From the NCBI GenBank assembly GCA_018881555.1, contig JACAXG010000052.1:2790001-2854000 (forward strand): a DNA stretch of 64,000 nt, in the 5' to 3' direction. The stretch is from Amblyornis subalaris. Lineage: Eukaryota > Chordata > Aves > Passeriformes > Ptilonorhynchidae. This document shows positions 24,849-38,230 of the stretch, one piece after another. Each line of letters starts with the position of its first letter. Position 1 is the stretch's first letter. Position numbers and translations under genes: made by a program. The notes beneath the pieces were generated by a model that saw nothing but the letters and a program-made list of their open reading frames with translations, ran no database searches and had not been told where the DNA came from.

Positions 24849-25377
24849 CATGTCCCACCATTCATGAAGCAGGCAAGTATTTGTAGAAAATTTCTCAAAA
24901 TATATGAATGGATTACTAATTTTTTTTTTTTCTGGCATCTTTCCAGTGTTCTGCCTTGTTTTAATCAAAATGGGTGGAACACATATTGCACTTGCTTACA
25001 CTGCACTAAATCACTTTAATAAACTCACTATAAAATTCAGTCAAATGTTGCAAAACTTAGTACTGACAATCTGTCAACACTCTAAGGCATTTTGCTCAAC
25101 AGGATGTGTTACTAAATACTCTGCCCTTTCAGTTTAATTTCTGTATTCCTTAAGAAAAAAAAATTCCCCTNGTTTTCCTCCTGAGAATCCTCACATATGT
25201 CAGTCTTACAAAAAATAAGTTGTAGTGTTATCAAGCGTATGTTTTCCTTGTTTTCTCAAGGATCAGTACAGTTACAGACCCATTCTGCTTCTTTACAGTA
25301 CCACNTTTTTCTTAGGACAGAAGTCTACCATTTGGAAGAAGGTATCTTCCAAAATGAAAACATGTGAAATGGGAAAG
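24849..25377 (+). other. two weak exon-like pieces
   Basis: A 38-base piece (24849-24886) follows a textbook acceptor of twelve T then 'cag' and ends at CAA|GTATTT. A 62-base piece (25316-25377) follows 'tacagtaccacntttttcttag' and ends at GGGAAAG|GTATTT; it is open only in phase 1 to 0 (peptide KSTIWKKVSSKMKTCEMGK). They are in phase with one another (0 to 1, 1 to 0), but the lead-in phase from 20854 is met only under the less favoured reading. Kept as tentative. Confidence 0.2.
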
Positions 25378-28300
25378 GTATTTCAGGGAAGGGCAGTTCT
25401 TACACTCAAATGCTAAATATAAAACCTGGTTGTCAGCTAAAAGGTCCTTAACTGAAGCTATGTGGATGCAATGGGACAAATTTGTGTGAGCACACACACA
25501 CATAGTGGCTGTGATGAGTTCCCTCTGTCATGCTGACATCATCTTTGAGTTCATTTTCAATGCCAGTTTATTCTAACAAATTAATTGCCATCCATATTTT
25601 TTAAATGCTCGAAGTTTTTCCCGTGAGTGCCCACTGCAAGATTAGTTTTAAGTAACCCTTTTGTTTTAACTACAGCTCAATAAACTGGGAAGAGAACTGC
25701 TGGGATCTGGATGTGAGCCTTGGGGATTATTATATAGCAATTATATAGCAGTACTCTCTCATCTTGTACACAATTGATCACCACCACTACAGTCATGTCT
25801 GCTGGGCTGCATGCAGAAAGTGTATATGATCATCTGGGTAAGACATAATTACAATCTCTCCACAAATATTAGGTGAGAAGGAAAAGATGCCAAATTTGCC
25901 ATGTAAACTACAAGGTGTGAAATATTGAATCAGCTTAACTTAATACGTATATACCATGTATAAACCATTGCTGTCATTCAAGCTACAAGTGGATCCTGGC
26001 ACCCAGGCAGACTCCCACAGAAGTGGATGGGGCTGTACATGGGGATGTAGCTTGTAGGGTAAGATTTTTTTGTTTGATATTTGCTATCATTCTCAATATC
26101 AGCATGGTGACTAGCAAGGTGTTAGAAGAATAAAGCACTTAAAGAAAACCTGGTTATAAATTATTACAGCTCTTTCAGGAGTCTACTGAAATTAATATTA
26201 TTGCTCATTTCTCCAAATCAGGAATATTCACTTCCTCATGCCCTCCTCTAAGCACAATAGCCCACCCTACAAATTACTTCAAATAATATTTTTCCTAGGG
26301 NGTTACACAGTGCAAACACCCCAAAACTCAGTGTTTCTGTTTCATACAGGCTTGCACAGTTCAGCAGCTCATATAAATTCTAGTATCTAATCATGCTCAT
26401 TAAAACTACTTAAGGACCAAATAAGGGGTCATCAACTAGACCTCCATGGTGACACTTGTTGCTGCAAAAGGCAAGGGTCCACTTTATACCCACTCATGTC
26501 TCACAGCCCCGTTTGCAGAAAATCACCTGTCTATGTAAGAGATACATACCTGAGGGAGGCCACTGGCCTGTCAAGTGAAATGGCTGTGGAAAATGCAGTG
26601 TTTGCAGAAAACAAAACAAAATCCATTTATTTCTCTTTTAGAGTCAGTGAGAGTCTCAAATCTAAAATCTCCAGCAGTGTGGGAAATGACTTGCATAGAG
26701 ACGGTTGCCATATGGTTACATCTGAATTTACCTGCTGTTGCAGTATGCTTGTAGCTGCCCTCTCAGCTGTGCATTTGAACATCTTTCCCATGGATGTAAG
26801 GGCAAGGGCTGAGGCCATCCTAGGTGTCACATTCACACGTGGCTAGTGTGGCTGGTGGCCACACCCTGGTGTCACATTCTCACAGCTGTTACTGCTTAGA
26901 CCAGGGTTGTATCTTCAACATTCACTGTCATGCTTGTGGGTCTATTTCTTTAGGATTTTCCCTGTGTCAAGTCCCCACAATCCTAACAGGATGGATGCCA
27001 TCCTCCAGCCCCGTCTGTGGTACTGCTGACTGGCTCCCCCTTATCTGTGCCTGACCCCCAAGCTGCAGGTGCTCCAGGAAACATGGTCTCTCTCACTACC
27101 CCCTCTCCCCAGATGGCACCAGCAGTCCCACCTAGCAGCTTTAGAAACTTGCACAAAACTGGCAGATTCTCCTTTCAATATTCCCTGAATGCTAAAGGAA
27201 TTAGCTGGGATACCAGCTGGGTATTCAAACCCTCNCATCCAATTTTTTCAGTGGCATATGAGTGAAAGTAGGTGTGCAAACTTCTTGCAAGTTGAGCTGG
27301 GTCTTGCTGCTTCTTAAACACATAGGCACTAAACATGGCCCTATCCACACTTTCCTAGAGGTCTTCCTCCCATTGCACCAGAGTGCTCTTTTGGGTCTTT
27401 AGCTCCCAGGGTCTTTCTCCTGAGTCTCAGGACTTCCCTTCAAAACTGAAAAACTCCTTAGGTCAGCTATTTAGTCTAACTCTACTCTCCTTAAATGCAA
27501 ATCCAAGCTTCAGATTTCCCTGTGAAAGCATAACCACTTAATTCTTTCTCTGCCTCAGAGCTGACACTGTGTCTTTCCAGGTTTATATTTCACCTAACTC
27601 ACATATGGCTTCATTTTGCTGCGTCTGGGAATTTGCCGCTCCCAAGCCACCACACCCTGCAGAAAGGCTTTTCAAGAAATCTTTTTGTAGGCTTCAGCTT
27701 GCCTGATCTGTTTTCCTTCAGTTATTAAGGTTTTACAATTGATTTTTAACCCAAAAGGTGTCAAAGAATGGTGAATTTGTGTGCATTAAGGAAGTTAATT
27801 ATATTTTTTTGCACTGATTTGTAGTATCAGCCGAAACCCTGGATTATACAAAGACAGATCTGCCAAGTCATCCCACAGGGAGAACTGTGGGAATCATTTC
27901 AGGCACTTGGGGCTTTCTTAAGAACCAGCTTCTAAATTTTTGTGGTATTAAGATCTAACAAAGCTCAGAGCAAGGAAAGGGCCCTCCTTAACTCTGATAG
28001 GGCATGTGAGGCATTTAGCTACAGACTACCCACTACATTAATAAGCAGTTTAAAAGACGGTTTAGGCAATGAATCAATGTTTTGGGTGCTAAATAGTTTT
28101 CTGCCTCATTATCAGTGTCTGTTCTCTGCTAAAGACAATGTTGTTCAGAGGTTTATGCTTATGTGTAACAAATTACATTATATGAAATAAAAAGATGATT
28201 TATGCAATGACAAAGACTTTAAAAAAAACAATCATAAGAGAGCTGTTAATTTGAGTTAAATTTTCTCATGTTTTGGGTTTGTTTTGTTTTGTTTTCCAGC

Positions 28301-31300
28301 ATATAGCATGGCTCAGATACAAGACCCTGAGCTCCATTTTAGACCTGCCTTTCAAGCTCTGTTAGACATAAAGGGAACTAATTACAGTAGAGGACATTGC
28401 AGGGACTAGAAAAAGGATCAATACATCTGTTCCCCTAGGAGTGTTCAGCCATTAAATCAAAGCAGGAATTTTCCGAGAACTAATAAAGGCTTTCTGGTTT
28501 TACCCAATTTTTCTTCTAATTTTCCTGAGTTTCCTCCCTGCTAGCTAGCACAAAGCTTTTTCATCATCATGTTCAAAACTCTTAATATGAAAGGCACAAT
28601 TTAGCTTCCCTTTTGTTTTATTTAAGGTACCGTGCTATGTCTGATAGATCTTGACTTTTTCCAAACAGAAAGGGTCTTATTCTATTAGGGGTCTGAAATG
28701 TATTCACAACTTACTAATCATAGAAAGAAACACAGGCCACTCAAACTACTTTTAAAGACAAATACCTAAATACAGAGCTTCAGTCCTGAGTAGCCTCACT
28801 GTTGCTAGCAAAGGCTACCAATTAATTTCTCCAATTAAACTTGGAGATCCTGGTCACTAGCCGTGCTTTGGAAATATGCAGACCTCAGGCAAAGAGTTAG
28901 TCACAAAATCAGCAATTCTAGAGCAACAATTCTTTAACAGATTTCCTTGCTTTTATATATAAAAAAGGCCATGTCTGAGTCAGGGANTCAAACATAACCA
29001 CTGTTTCTCCCCAATTATTTGGATGCTTAATCCATGGGTTTCTGTCATGGTATACATGCCAAATAAAGCCCCTTGAAATATTTCATTCAAATCCAGACGT
29101 ATCTGTTGTGGCTGCCAGCCCAATTGTGCTAACATCAGGTTTAGCCATGATTAGACACTGATTTACGCATTCTAATGCCTTCCTTTACAATAGCATCATG
29201 AACCAAGTGACTTGGGAGGAGTTTTCAGAGGGAAATTGCACTGGGAATATCAGTTGTTACTGAAAATATAATGAGGAAGTCTAGCAAGAATGTACTCTCT
29301 CAGCTCTGAGGCTACAACAGGCTCATTAAAAGTAAAAAATAACTTAGCATTTAATGACGTTTTGAAACTCTTACATTTAATCTTTAGTAGAAACACACTC
29401 ATGGAAATAGTAATGTATTTCTGTCGGGCAGTCTGCTAAACACTGCGTGCATACTGCAGTTTCCCTAGTTTGGGTAGGAAACCTTTTACAATATTGCTCT
29501 ATTTTTGAAGAGTTATGCTCATGGAAAATTTGTCTTCAGCATTCTGTATCCCTGGTACACTCATTCTTCCACCTTTTTTGTTTTTCCCAACATTATTTAT
29601 TCTATCTAATCAAACTATGATTAAGACAATATATTTTGAAAGAAATACTCCNCTTTGTGTACTATTGTTTTATTCTACATAGCTGTGTAGGGACCTGATG
29701 GCCTGGTAGTTCAAGCAACTTGCTGCATATCCAGAAAGTGCAAGTCTGAGGTTTGGGCTGAATGATGGAGGTGGCTTGCAGTCAACTGAGATGAAGAGAG
29801 GTTATCTGGCCCTTGAGACTGGAAAGCTATAGGTGGCCAAACACAGTGCCAGGCATAAAATTTAGCACTAAGATGAGCTGGACTTTTGGCTTTGGAAAGG
29901 TCTCATTAAATCACTGGAGGTCATGNGAAGAAGGCTGAATCTGTTGGGCCCTCACCATCAGCAGTACTGGAGTAGCCCTGGGGTCTTGCCAGCCGCTTCA
30001 GGAGGCTGCTCCCTCCGGACCAAGCTTTCCCACTTCTGTGGAGAGTAGGATGTGAGTGGTGATCATGGTTCCAAGGGCAGAGATCTCGCTGAAGTGCACA
30101 CATCTGCAGGAATAGTTTCAGAGCACCAGGAACTGAGAGAAGATGCTGAGAAACAGCAAACCGTTTTAAAACTCCCAGCATGTCTCTGTATCTAAACAAT
30201 ATTTCATGCAGAAACTGTTCGAAAGTTACATGTTTATGAAGTGTCGCTGCTGAGTTGGGCAGACCAGGCCACCAGCTTGTTAGAAATATTCCAAAGGATT
30301 CGTTGAGACAGGATATCTTAGGGTTGCAGTCTGCTGGAAATAATCATAGTAAGTCATAGACATAATAATAGTCATTTTTTATCTAATAATTACACTTTTA
30401 TGTGTGCCAAGATAAAACTAATCAAGTGTCATGCTTCATAAAAATCAACTTTTGCTGCTGAGATCAAGAACTGATTTTTTAAAATAATCAAATAGCCCTG
30501 TATATTTGGTCAAATAAATTACAGGTGTTTTGTCTTTCATTAGGCTGTATTCACACTGAGGCAGGATATAAGTTTTGAAAGCCCTTAGCAGTAAAGAAAC
30601 TTCTTGGATGTTGATATCTTTATTCTGGCACACGAATAAAGTAACAAGGCATTTAAATCAAAATCATGATTTTTCCCCAATATCCCCCAAAGCTAAGTAT
30701 CTTATATATGTGTGTTTGCTTTGTTTAACCTCTACCAGAATCAAAGATTGATTGGTATCAATGAGAGTAGGAAGATATTTTTAGCACTGAGGGGCTGTAG
30801 AAGACTATGTGGTGAGATCACTGGAATGATGAGTGCCTCAAGACAATGTGTCAGGATTAAGTGAATACTGGTATCCCTTGTTATTTAATTCCCATTAAAT
30901 TGAAACAGAAGCAAGCTAACAATGCCTAACTTTGTAACATACCTTTTTTTTTTTCAAGACCAACTTCTGTCAAAAACTTCTAAGAGTATGATATTAAATT
31001 CTGGTTTCTTTCATCCCAAGAATACAAAGCCATAATGGTCAAATGCAAAGACTTATCATAGACTGGAAATTTTAAAAAAAGTAAAAAAAGAATAGAAAAA
31101 AATAATTGAAGTTATTGAAAAACTCCACCGAAACAGGATTGCCTGTGACAAAGAGACAGAGAAATTTTAAAAATAAACAATATTACGCAGTTTTAAATTA
31201 TATATTTGTGAAATACACATTCAACTAAAGTGTCAAGTATTACTTTAGTATCTAAACAATAATGTTAAATTCAAACTAGGGCAATTTTTTTTTATCAGAA

Positions 31301-31326
31301 AGACCTCCAGAAAGGTGCTGAAAGTT
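25378..31326. other. long non-genic or intronic stretch
   Basis: About 6 kb without a supported gene. Notable small items: an 11-bp duplication 'attatatagca' twice at about 25728-25750; a strong acceptor at 26641 followed by a frame open to a donor ATGGAT|GTAAGG at 26796 (phase 2 to 0); another strong acceptor at 28299 (gttttgttttgttttccag) with no donor. No interspersed repeat family is recognised. Confidence 0.4.
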
Positions 31327-31351
31327 AAAAAAAAAAAAAAAAAAAAAAAAA
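31327..31351. repeat. A homopolymer, 25 bases
   Basis: An uninterrupted run of 25 A on the plus strand. No LINE or processed-gene body could be recognised to its left, so it is listed as a simple repeat rather than as a retroposon tail. Confidence 0.9.
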
Positions 31352-31596
31352 GCATTGTTTTCTCTGGTTAAAACATGAAAGATTTTCTTTAAAATTGTAA
31401 AACTTTGGTGGGGAGAAAGTTGAGAGGGTACGTCCCTTAAGAATTTAGTAGACTTTGAATTAGTCTTAAGGGGCAGCAAAGATTTTGTTGTTATTATCAT
31501 TATTTTTTAGCTAAGAGTAGAGTGAGATATGGGAAAGCGAGGTAGTAAAGTAATGAATCAACAATATTCTCATCTTGTACACTGTATTTTGTTCAG

Positions 31597-31790
31597 ATCA
31601 GCCTACAGCTGGACGTATAGAGCAAAAACCCAGAAGCTCAGAGGTGGGTGATGAGGGCCATGAGGGTGACCATAGATCCATGCTATGGGATAAGATACCA
31701 CTTTCAAGAAAAACTCCAAAGATCGGAACCATTACTTCAGAGGAAAGACAAACAGTCAGGAAAAAGACAACCTTAGAGAAGGTGACACAT
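31597..31790 (+). CDS. candidate internal coding exon, basic region
   Basis: A 194-base segment that follows 'cttgtacactgtattttgttcag' (ends 31596) and ends at CAT|GTAAGTGAC, a near-consensus donor at 31791. One long frame is open, entering in phase 1 and leaving in phase 0. The peptide is hydrophilic, rich in K, R, T and E, and includes WDKIPLSRKTPKIGTI and SEERQTVRKKTTLEKVTH. Such composition is typical of a disordered linker. The frame also stays open past the donor to TAA at 31917-31919, so an alternative 3'-terminal exon is possible. The exit phase matches 33004-33086. Protein family not recognised. Confidence 0.45.
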
Positions 31791-33003
31791 GTAAGTGACA
31801 CAGAGACTATGCTTACAGTAGTCAGCAGAGCACAATACAATACTCTTAAAAAACTACAAAAGGATAAAGGGAAAGCCAATAAAATCAAAAGAGAACATCA
31901 TTTAGTGGACATGCTTTAAGCTAAATTTTGTTTTCCTGATGTGAGGAGCCAATTAGCGCAANATGTATTTGAATCTGAAGCACAGAGTGTGCTCTTATGG
32001 CTAATTAAATCATTCTGAGCTCTAAGTCCAAAATCTTAGNTATCAGTCCCTCATGCAGATATTGAAGTGGTAAGAGAAAGCTATTTAGCCTCTGGGCAGA
32101 TAGTCAAATAGCTGTTTGATGATTGTTGTTTGAAAATTCGCTTGTAAAATCCGGTACTGATAGGTGGGACAGTGCACCCTGAGCTTGCTGGGTTACTGGC
32201 CTGATCTGGCACTGTGGTTTCCACAGCCCTCAGCCCCACAAGGGCACAGCCATTGCTGGAGTAGCTGCACCAAAGCCACGGGCTTGGGCAGCCTCCACCA
32301 TTTAAAACTGCTGAAAATGTGATCAAGAGCTAAATTCAAAGTACAGGGAATTAGGTCCCTTTAATCCACTTGTTTTATAGGCCATAATGAACAACTTAAA
32401 ACATGAAAGACATTTTTGGAATGAACACAATTGCCAACATATCCTTACATGAAATGTGAACAACAACTTGCTAATCCTGAGTTCCTATTCAAAAGTGAAA
32501 CCGTAGTGCACTTGTTCAATTAAAAAACAAGTATTGCAGTACCATATTCTTCATCTACATTTTACCCAGGGTAGTCAATAAAGTATATTCTGCTCATGAA
32601 GTAACTTTTTTCCACAATACAGTGAGCAAATTATTAACAAATGGTGTGACTACACATGCATACATGAATGGTTGTATTTAACATTGTCTGCTGCCCTAGT
32701 GAATAATTTCAATGAACCTAATTCTCATCTATTACAAATTAGTATAGTCTCACAAAAAGTCAGTGTAAGTATATAAGGAGATGAGAATAAAACAATTTTG
32801 TATGCAGAGATAGGGAAATGCACCTTATATTGCAGAAATACATGTGTCCAGGAAAACATAAGCAGTATCAAACATGCAGAGGAAGTTGTTTAATTCGTGA
32901 ACTGTTGAGACTTCAATAACAAACAGTATATGTTTGTCATAACTCAAGTTTTATTGCAACTCTTTGGAACTCCAGACAGCTGTAATTTCCTTTTGTCTAT
33001 CAG
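31791..33003. other. probable intron
   Basis: Lies between two phase-matched candidate exons. No repeats recognised. Isolated N bases at 31962 and 32040. A minus-strand frame at 32081-32326 is without character. Confidence 0.4.
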
Positions 33004-33086
33004 CCAAAAGGAGTTTTACTTCAGTTTGGTATTTTGCAAGAAATAAAAGAAAGAATNACTCAGATAATTGTATTTGAAGCTGCTGG
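33004..33086 (+). CDS. candidate coiled-coil coding exon
   Basis: An 83-base segment behind acceptor 'gtaatttccttttgtctatcag' (ends 33003) and before donor GCTGG|GTAAGG (33087). The frame PKGVLLQFGILQEIKER.TQ is open from phase 0 to phase 2. It takes the phase left by 31790 and gives the phase needed at 34042. One codon contains an N (33057). The spacing of L, I and V suggests a helix. No homologue is recognised. Confidence 0.5.
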
Positions 33087-34041
33087 GTAAGGCTATTTTC
33101 ACTCCCTAGAGGTAATGTTTTTATGCCAAGCTTGAAGTTTTGAACTACAAAATAAAAAGTGTGCTAAATACTGATTTTATTAGCCCTTTAAGCATTTTGC
33201 TTTGAAATAACGGGAGGAAAGATCATAATATTTTTATATGTGTAATAAATCAGTCCTAGAAAGAGAGATGCAGTGCAATGCAATTATTTAATATTAGTAG
33301 TTCTCTTGGCCTTCATGGAACTTGTCTCCATGGGAATAGTTTGTGTTGCTGCCATCCTATGTACTGTCAGATCACAGAAGTTCGTATTACTCCCATCAAC
33401 ACAGTTTTAGAAAAGTCTGCAGGCTGCAGAGGCAGAACCGAAGAACTAAGATTCTCTTCCAGAGATCTTCATGTCAGGAACATATTCTCACGTTATGATA
33501 AATGTTATATATGCCANGAACAATAGGCAGCCTATTCACCTGCGCACGCCAACAGGAGCGGCACAAAGAACTGGAAATGTAAATGAAAAGGAGAGCTCCC
33601 TAAATCTTTTACAAACCCAGAAGATTTCGCCCTGGCATCTAAAGATGAACAAGGCTCCTGGGCAGTTCTTGCTTAACTGAGCTTGTTTGTCCATGCCTAT
33701 TAGGTACTGAAGATCAGGAAGAGCCCTTTCAGTTCAGAGTTATTAGAAAATACAATAGGCTGCCAAGAGAAGTAGTTGCAGCAGCAAGCATCAGAGCCTG
33801 GACCTGATAAGCATCTAGGGACTCTTACAATGGTGGGTATATCTCCTGAAAGGGAAGGGATGAATCAGATGGATGGTTCCCACCATTCAAAAATCCCATT
33901 TGCCACACCTCAGCCAGCATGGCACCTTTCCTAAAAAACTTTTCTCACTACTCACTTCCATATGCTTCTTTAAAGCCCAATAGTATCACCATGGCTAATT
34001 ACCCCAGTGAAGCAGAACACCTGCACACTCTGTCTTTACAG
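33087..34041. other. probable intron with a possible old CR1 fragment
   Basis: At about 33690-33890 the text 'aataggctgccaagagaagtagttgc' followed by 'gagcctggacctgataagca' recalls the CR1 block 'aacaggctgcccagggaagtggtt'. The tail repeat is absent, so I give this low weight. Other open frames (33278-33680) have no supporting splice structure. Confidence 0.3.
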
Positions 34042-34104
34042 TGTGGGAAACAAAATTCTTCAGCTGAGGACGGTTATGCAGAAAATAAATACACTGTGCA
34101 ATAG
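34042..34104 (+). CDS. candidate coiled-coil coding exon
   Basis: A 63-base segment with a very good acceptor 'ctgcacactctgtctttacag' (ends 34041) and a consensus donor ATAG|GTAAGT (34105). The phase-2 frame (VGNKILQLRTVMQKINTLCN) is open and has the hydrophobic heptad spacing of a coiled coil. It leaves in phase 2, exactly as 38123 needs. In phase 0 the segment would end in TAG at the splice site, so an alternative reading closes here. Neighbouring segments fix the phase-2 choice. Confidence 0.52.
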   Translation, partial: CGKQNSSAEDGYAENKYTVQ

Positions 34105-37100
34105 GTAAGTTTATATCCATGTATTTGTACACATACCTGCATCCATGGACATCCACACTCAATTTATTTCTACCAAGGGTCAATTCTAACCTTTTTATTG
34201 ACTGCATTTGTATGGACTGCATCTCTGCTGATNAGATTCTTGCAAAGCTTGTCACTACATTTTTGGGGGGTAGTTTATGTGACAGGGTGACTTCAAAACG
34301 AAATTCTAGCAGTGCTGTGTCTACTCAGCCGCCTACAATCTTTGCAGGTGCAGGGGCAGCTGTGGCTCCTTTGGCTCATCTCCACCAGCCTTTTTATTCT
34401 TACTTGTTAAAGAGTGGCAGATCTCATTTCAAAAAGTCTACTTAGCACATATCTTCCCTGCAGAATTAGCTCAAGTCATCTGCATGCAGGTTAATCCCTT
34501 GAGTCAAACCAGCCAAGTTGTAAAACACCACTTATAAAACACAGAACAGGGTGTTGCTGGAACCTGACTGCATGCTGGCATAACTTCACCTTGCACTCAA
34601 AGCCCCTGAGCAGCCAGCCAAGTTCAGACTACACTGAAAACAAGGTATGTGGAAGGCGAGTGGGGAAGAGCTCAGGGAAATATAAAAACTGTGCAAGGGC
34701 CATCACTGCAAGATGATTGTGTCTAGTATTTGATCAAACCCAGCACAAAGCTTTAAGAATACATCTAATTAAATGATTTTTCTCCCCACTGTTGAGATAA
34801 GAGTTTTTAAGGGAGTTCAAGTGTCAAATTAAATAGTCATACTTTTTCACACACATCTAACTTTCCTAGTCCTTGGNTGCCCCTCTGGGGAACAGCAGTT
34901 TCCTGCATTATGCCTTTGACCCAGTGTCCCAGATCTGAAGGATTTTAGCCAAATTTGTCTCCCACCATTAGTTTATTTTTCTTATGCTTTAAAAGTAGTT
35001 GATAGGGAATTTTCTATGAACTCTTGCTGCTGAAATAATGCATCAGAAACTCATGAAGATTTCCTCTAAAAATACTGGAATGCAATATGTGGAAAGTATT
35101 ACACATCAAATTGATTTTTCATAGAAAAGCTTAGTGAGTCAATACTCTACTCATAAACAAGATGGAATAAAACCCCTGAAACTGCTCCTAGAAAACCCAG
35201 AATTTTTCTTGAGTAGGTAACTGGTACTACAATAATGCATCTGTTGGGTAGATGCAACTGTCACTGTTAAAAATGCAGCCTAAGACAATCATGCAGGAAC
35301 CATTAATTTGTGATTGCCAGGTTATGTCTATCCTTGGGCATGTTTGATAGGTTCCACCTCCCAGACTGGTCCAGAGGTCACAACCCCAGAAAAGTTTAAT
35401 TTATCATATACTTTCTTGGTGATACCAGGTAGTCGAAGAGAAACATCAACAAGAGAATGCCATGGAGAAGAAAGAAACTAAAAATCAATTTCTGCAGCTT
35501 AGAGCCTGGAACAGAAGGAGCTTATCTAACCATGTAAGTAACTTAGATAAGTGTGCAGATGATTTTAAATCTAATTTTCACTTGTTTCTTGGTATAGATA
35601 TTGCTGATTTTAAACAGTAATTTGTTTTAAGAAGTTTACATGAAGTTGTATTTTCTACTGGTTAGAGTTGTAAAAGAACCCACCTGGACAAATTTCACAA
35701 TTATAATTTCTGCACAGNGTACTAGGAGCCCAAAGCCCAGGCTAAAGTAGAAAAACCATCTATTTAACCCCAGTGCATTAAAGACTTTGGCCACATGAGA
35801 TCCCACAACAATTAAAGAATGACTAAAAAAATCTACCTAATTGTGCAATAGTGAGAGTGGTTTAAGGTGAATTCTTCTCAGCAGCAGAAACACTTTTAAA
35901 AGGCCTCTGAATCAAGTCATTGGTCTGATTTTAAGGGAACACTTCAAGCTGGTGCATCCTTCTGTAAAGAAAACAAAAAGAAATGAAGCAAAGGTTGAGA
36001 AAGGGGGTAAAGCTAAATTTTATTTTTCATTAGTTCAGGTGGGATTAGGATCCTTTCTGTAATTCAGTGGCTGTTAGGGCTCCTCATTCTATAATTCACA
36101 GCCTTATTTTATCAATTTTTTTCATGCATGTGTCCAATGTAGAAGATGGCATATTTAAATCAATCATTGCCACTTTTTGGGAGATGCCATGCCATTTATC
36201 CGAAACACTGCCTACTTTGAACTTAATACTTTCCATGAGTTTCAGGACCCTAGTTAACCAATCATTGAAGTTTATGTGTGATATTTGCTCATTCTTATAA
36301 GCTTACAAGGTCTGTACTGCAGAAAAACACTTCTGAGAAAACATCTGGCAATAACTACAGGAAGGAGGGAAAAAAAATCAAGACTGGTAAAATTAATATA
36401 TTTCAGTTTTTAGAAGTCCTACTGTAAGAATCTTCCACAGGGTCTGATATCAGTATGTCTTCTAATATTTGCCAGGGAAAGTATATATGATGATGCTGCG
36501 AGCAGGTAAACAGCCAGTAAAGGGATTTTATATTTACCATTGTTGGCAACTCTTGGGAAAACTTCCAAGTTTGCTGTAGAGCGTGAAAACCTGCTGTTTA
36601 TACACTAAACATCTCAACCAGTGCAGGTACAAGAGAGATCACTTCATCCCCGAAAACTTGCTCTGTGCTTAGCAGTTGCACTGCTACACAGTACTTTTGC
36701 AGGAAAGTACTGCCCACTCCCCCTTCCTCTCCCCTTGCACCCAGCCTACGTTACAGGTGTCTCAGAGATCAATGCAGATTTGCCCTAGGTTTGCAAAGGG
36801 TTTCTTTCCAACATACAGCTATGGGAACGACTGTCAATTCCCTGAAAGGCAAAACTGTCAATAACAGTATCTTCTGAAAGAGAAGATTTCATGCAATTAG
36901 AAGAACTCCCAGTTCCTTAGACGTATTTTCTCAATTACTTTTGACTACTTTAACTTGCTTTCCTAAACCAGTTTTGCTAGCATCAATTGCACTACAGCAT
37001 AATAGTATGAAATACCATTTGCCAGTAGACACAACTGAAGAGGCTCAATGAAAGGTGTACTTATTTTAGCATTTTACATTCTTAGGCTTCCATTTATAAT

Positions 37101-38122
37101 GGGAAGTATTAAAGTAGTAGCTCCAGAAGGGCCTCTTTGATTAATGCTCTAAAAATTTAAACTGATAACTAGAGACCTGCTAGAGCTAACGGGCAGCTGA
37201 AACTGTGACAGGAAAATTGTTCTGATAATTAGTGTAGACACGAGAATTTTGAAAGAGTATTTAAAAGTTGTTTTTATCCAGTGGCACTTTTTTACATATG
37301 CCTATCTGATGTATTACAGTGCTATCAATAAAATTACATACTAGCCTTGTCCTAGGCATGGGTAGCCATAAAGTGAAACGAGATGGAGAAGATGTCTGCA
37401 TTTCCAGTTGTCCAACTTTCAACAGCCAGTGGGAGCAATCTGCAGGAAAAAAAAATACCTAACATGAAATCAGTCTTTGAAATGGGTGTAAATAGAAGTA
37501 TTTTGTTTGAAAAAAATCAAAATGTTTATTGCTCAGCAGCAAAAGATTAGNTATGAGATGCCTGAAGTCTGGTTCAACTTCTTTGGTTTATAGCTGGAAA
37601 GATTTAGTTTGTTTGAAGTGTATTACCAGATTAGTTTATTCCTGAGTTTGATATGAGTCACAGGAAGACTCAGGTATATCCTGACTTGTACACATGGAAT
37701 TTAAAGCCATTGGTTTCATTAGGATTATTTATCAGACGTGGTTTTCATGTTCTTCAGAGGCTGCAAAACATTAGAAAAAGCAAAGTATACCAACACCACT
37801 TCCCTTTCTCCTAAGGGTTGGGAGGGCATGGAGAAGCCACTGTAACTATAGGATGAATTGGGACAGCTGGTAAATTCCTGCAACTGCTGAATGACATTAC
37901 CTTCACAGTAGGAGCAGATGTTGTCATCTCCAACAAGGTCTTGGTCTCCATTCCTAAAGCAGAGCTTTGTTGCTGCACTCTCCAAGGATTACAGCGATGA
38001 GCTATGACAGGTACTTTCAAAAGAAGCCAGGGAATAAGTGCTAAACACTGGCAGGACAAAACCTATTCTCAATTTAGTCAAGAATTTTATTTACATTTCC
38101 CTTGTCTTTTTTTGAAATACAG
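34105..38122. other. probable 4-kb intron
   Basis: No recognisable interspersed repeats. Open frames (34119-34445, 36067-36300, 36665-36877) lack splice or start support. Nothing else seen. Confidence 0.4.
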
Positions 38123-38230
38123 CCCCTTCAAACAGAAGTATGAAGTGCTGAAAAATTTACTATGTTCCAAATCTGAAAATTCCTACATTAATCAGTGGCT
38201 TCTGGTAGGACAACCACTAGCATATGATGG
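38123..38230 (+). CDS. candidate coding exon, best-defined of the series
   Basis: A 108-base segment with a strong acceptor 'tttcccttgtctttttttgaaatacag' (ends 38122) and donor GATGG|GTAAGA (38231). Only one of three frames is open, entering and leaving in phase 2. The peptide begins PFKQKYEVLKNLLCSKSENS and continues YINQWLLVGQPLAYDG: a helical basic part, then a 'QWLL.GQPLAYDG' element that looks like a structured, conserved segment. Joined to 34042-34104 the junction codon is AG+C (Ser), giving ...TLCN-S-PFKQ.... No protein family is recognised. Confidence 0.55.

Noticed and set aside
28300..28410. Frame after acceptor 'gttttgttttgttttccag'
   Set aside because: No donor before the stop in any frame.
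29690..29790. tRNA-like or SINE-like text 'ggcctggtagttcaagcaac'
   Set aside because: The B-box is not recognisable and no cloverleaf could be drawn.
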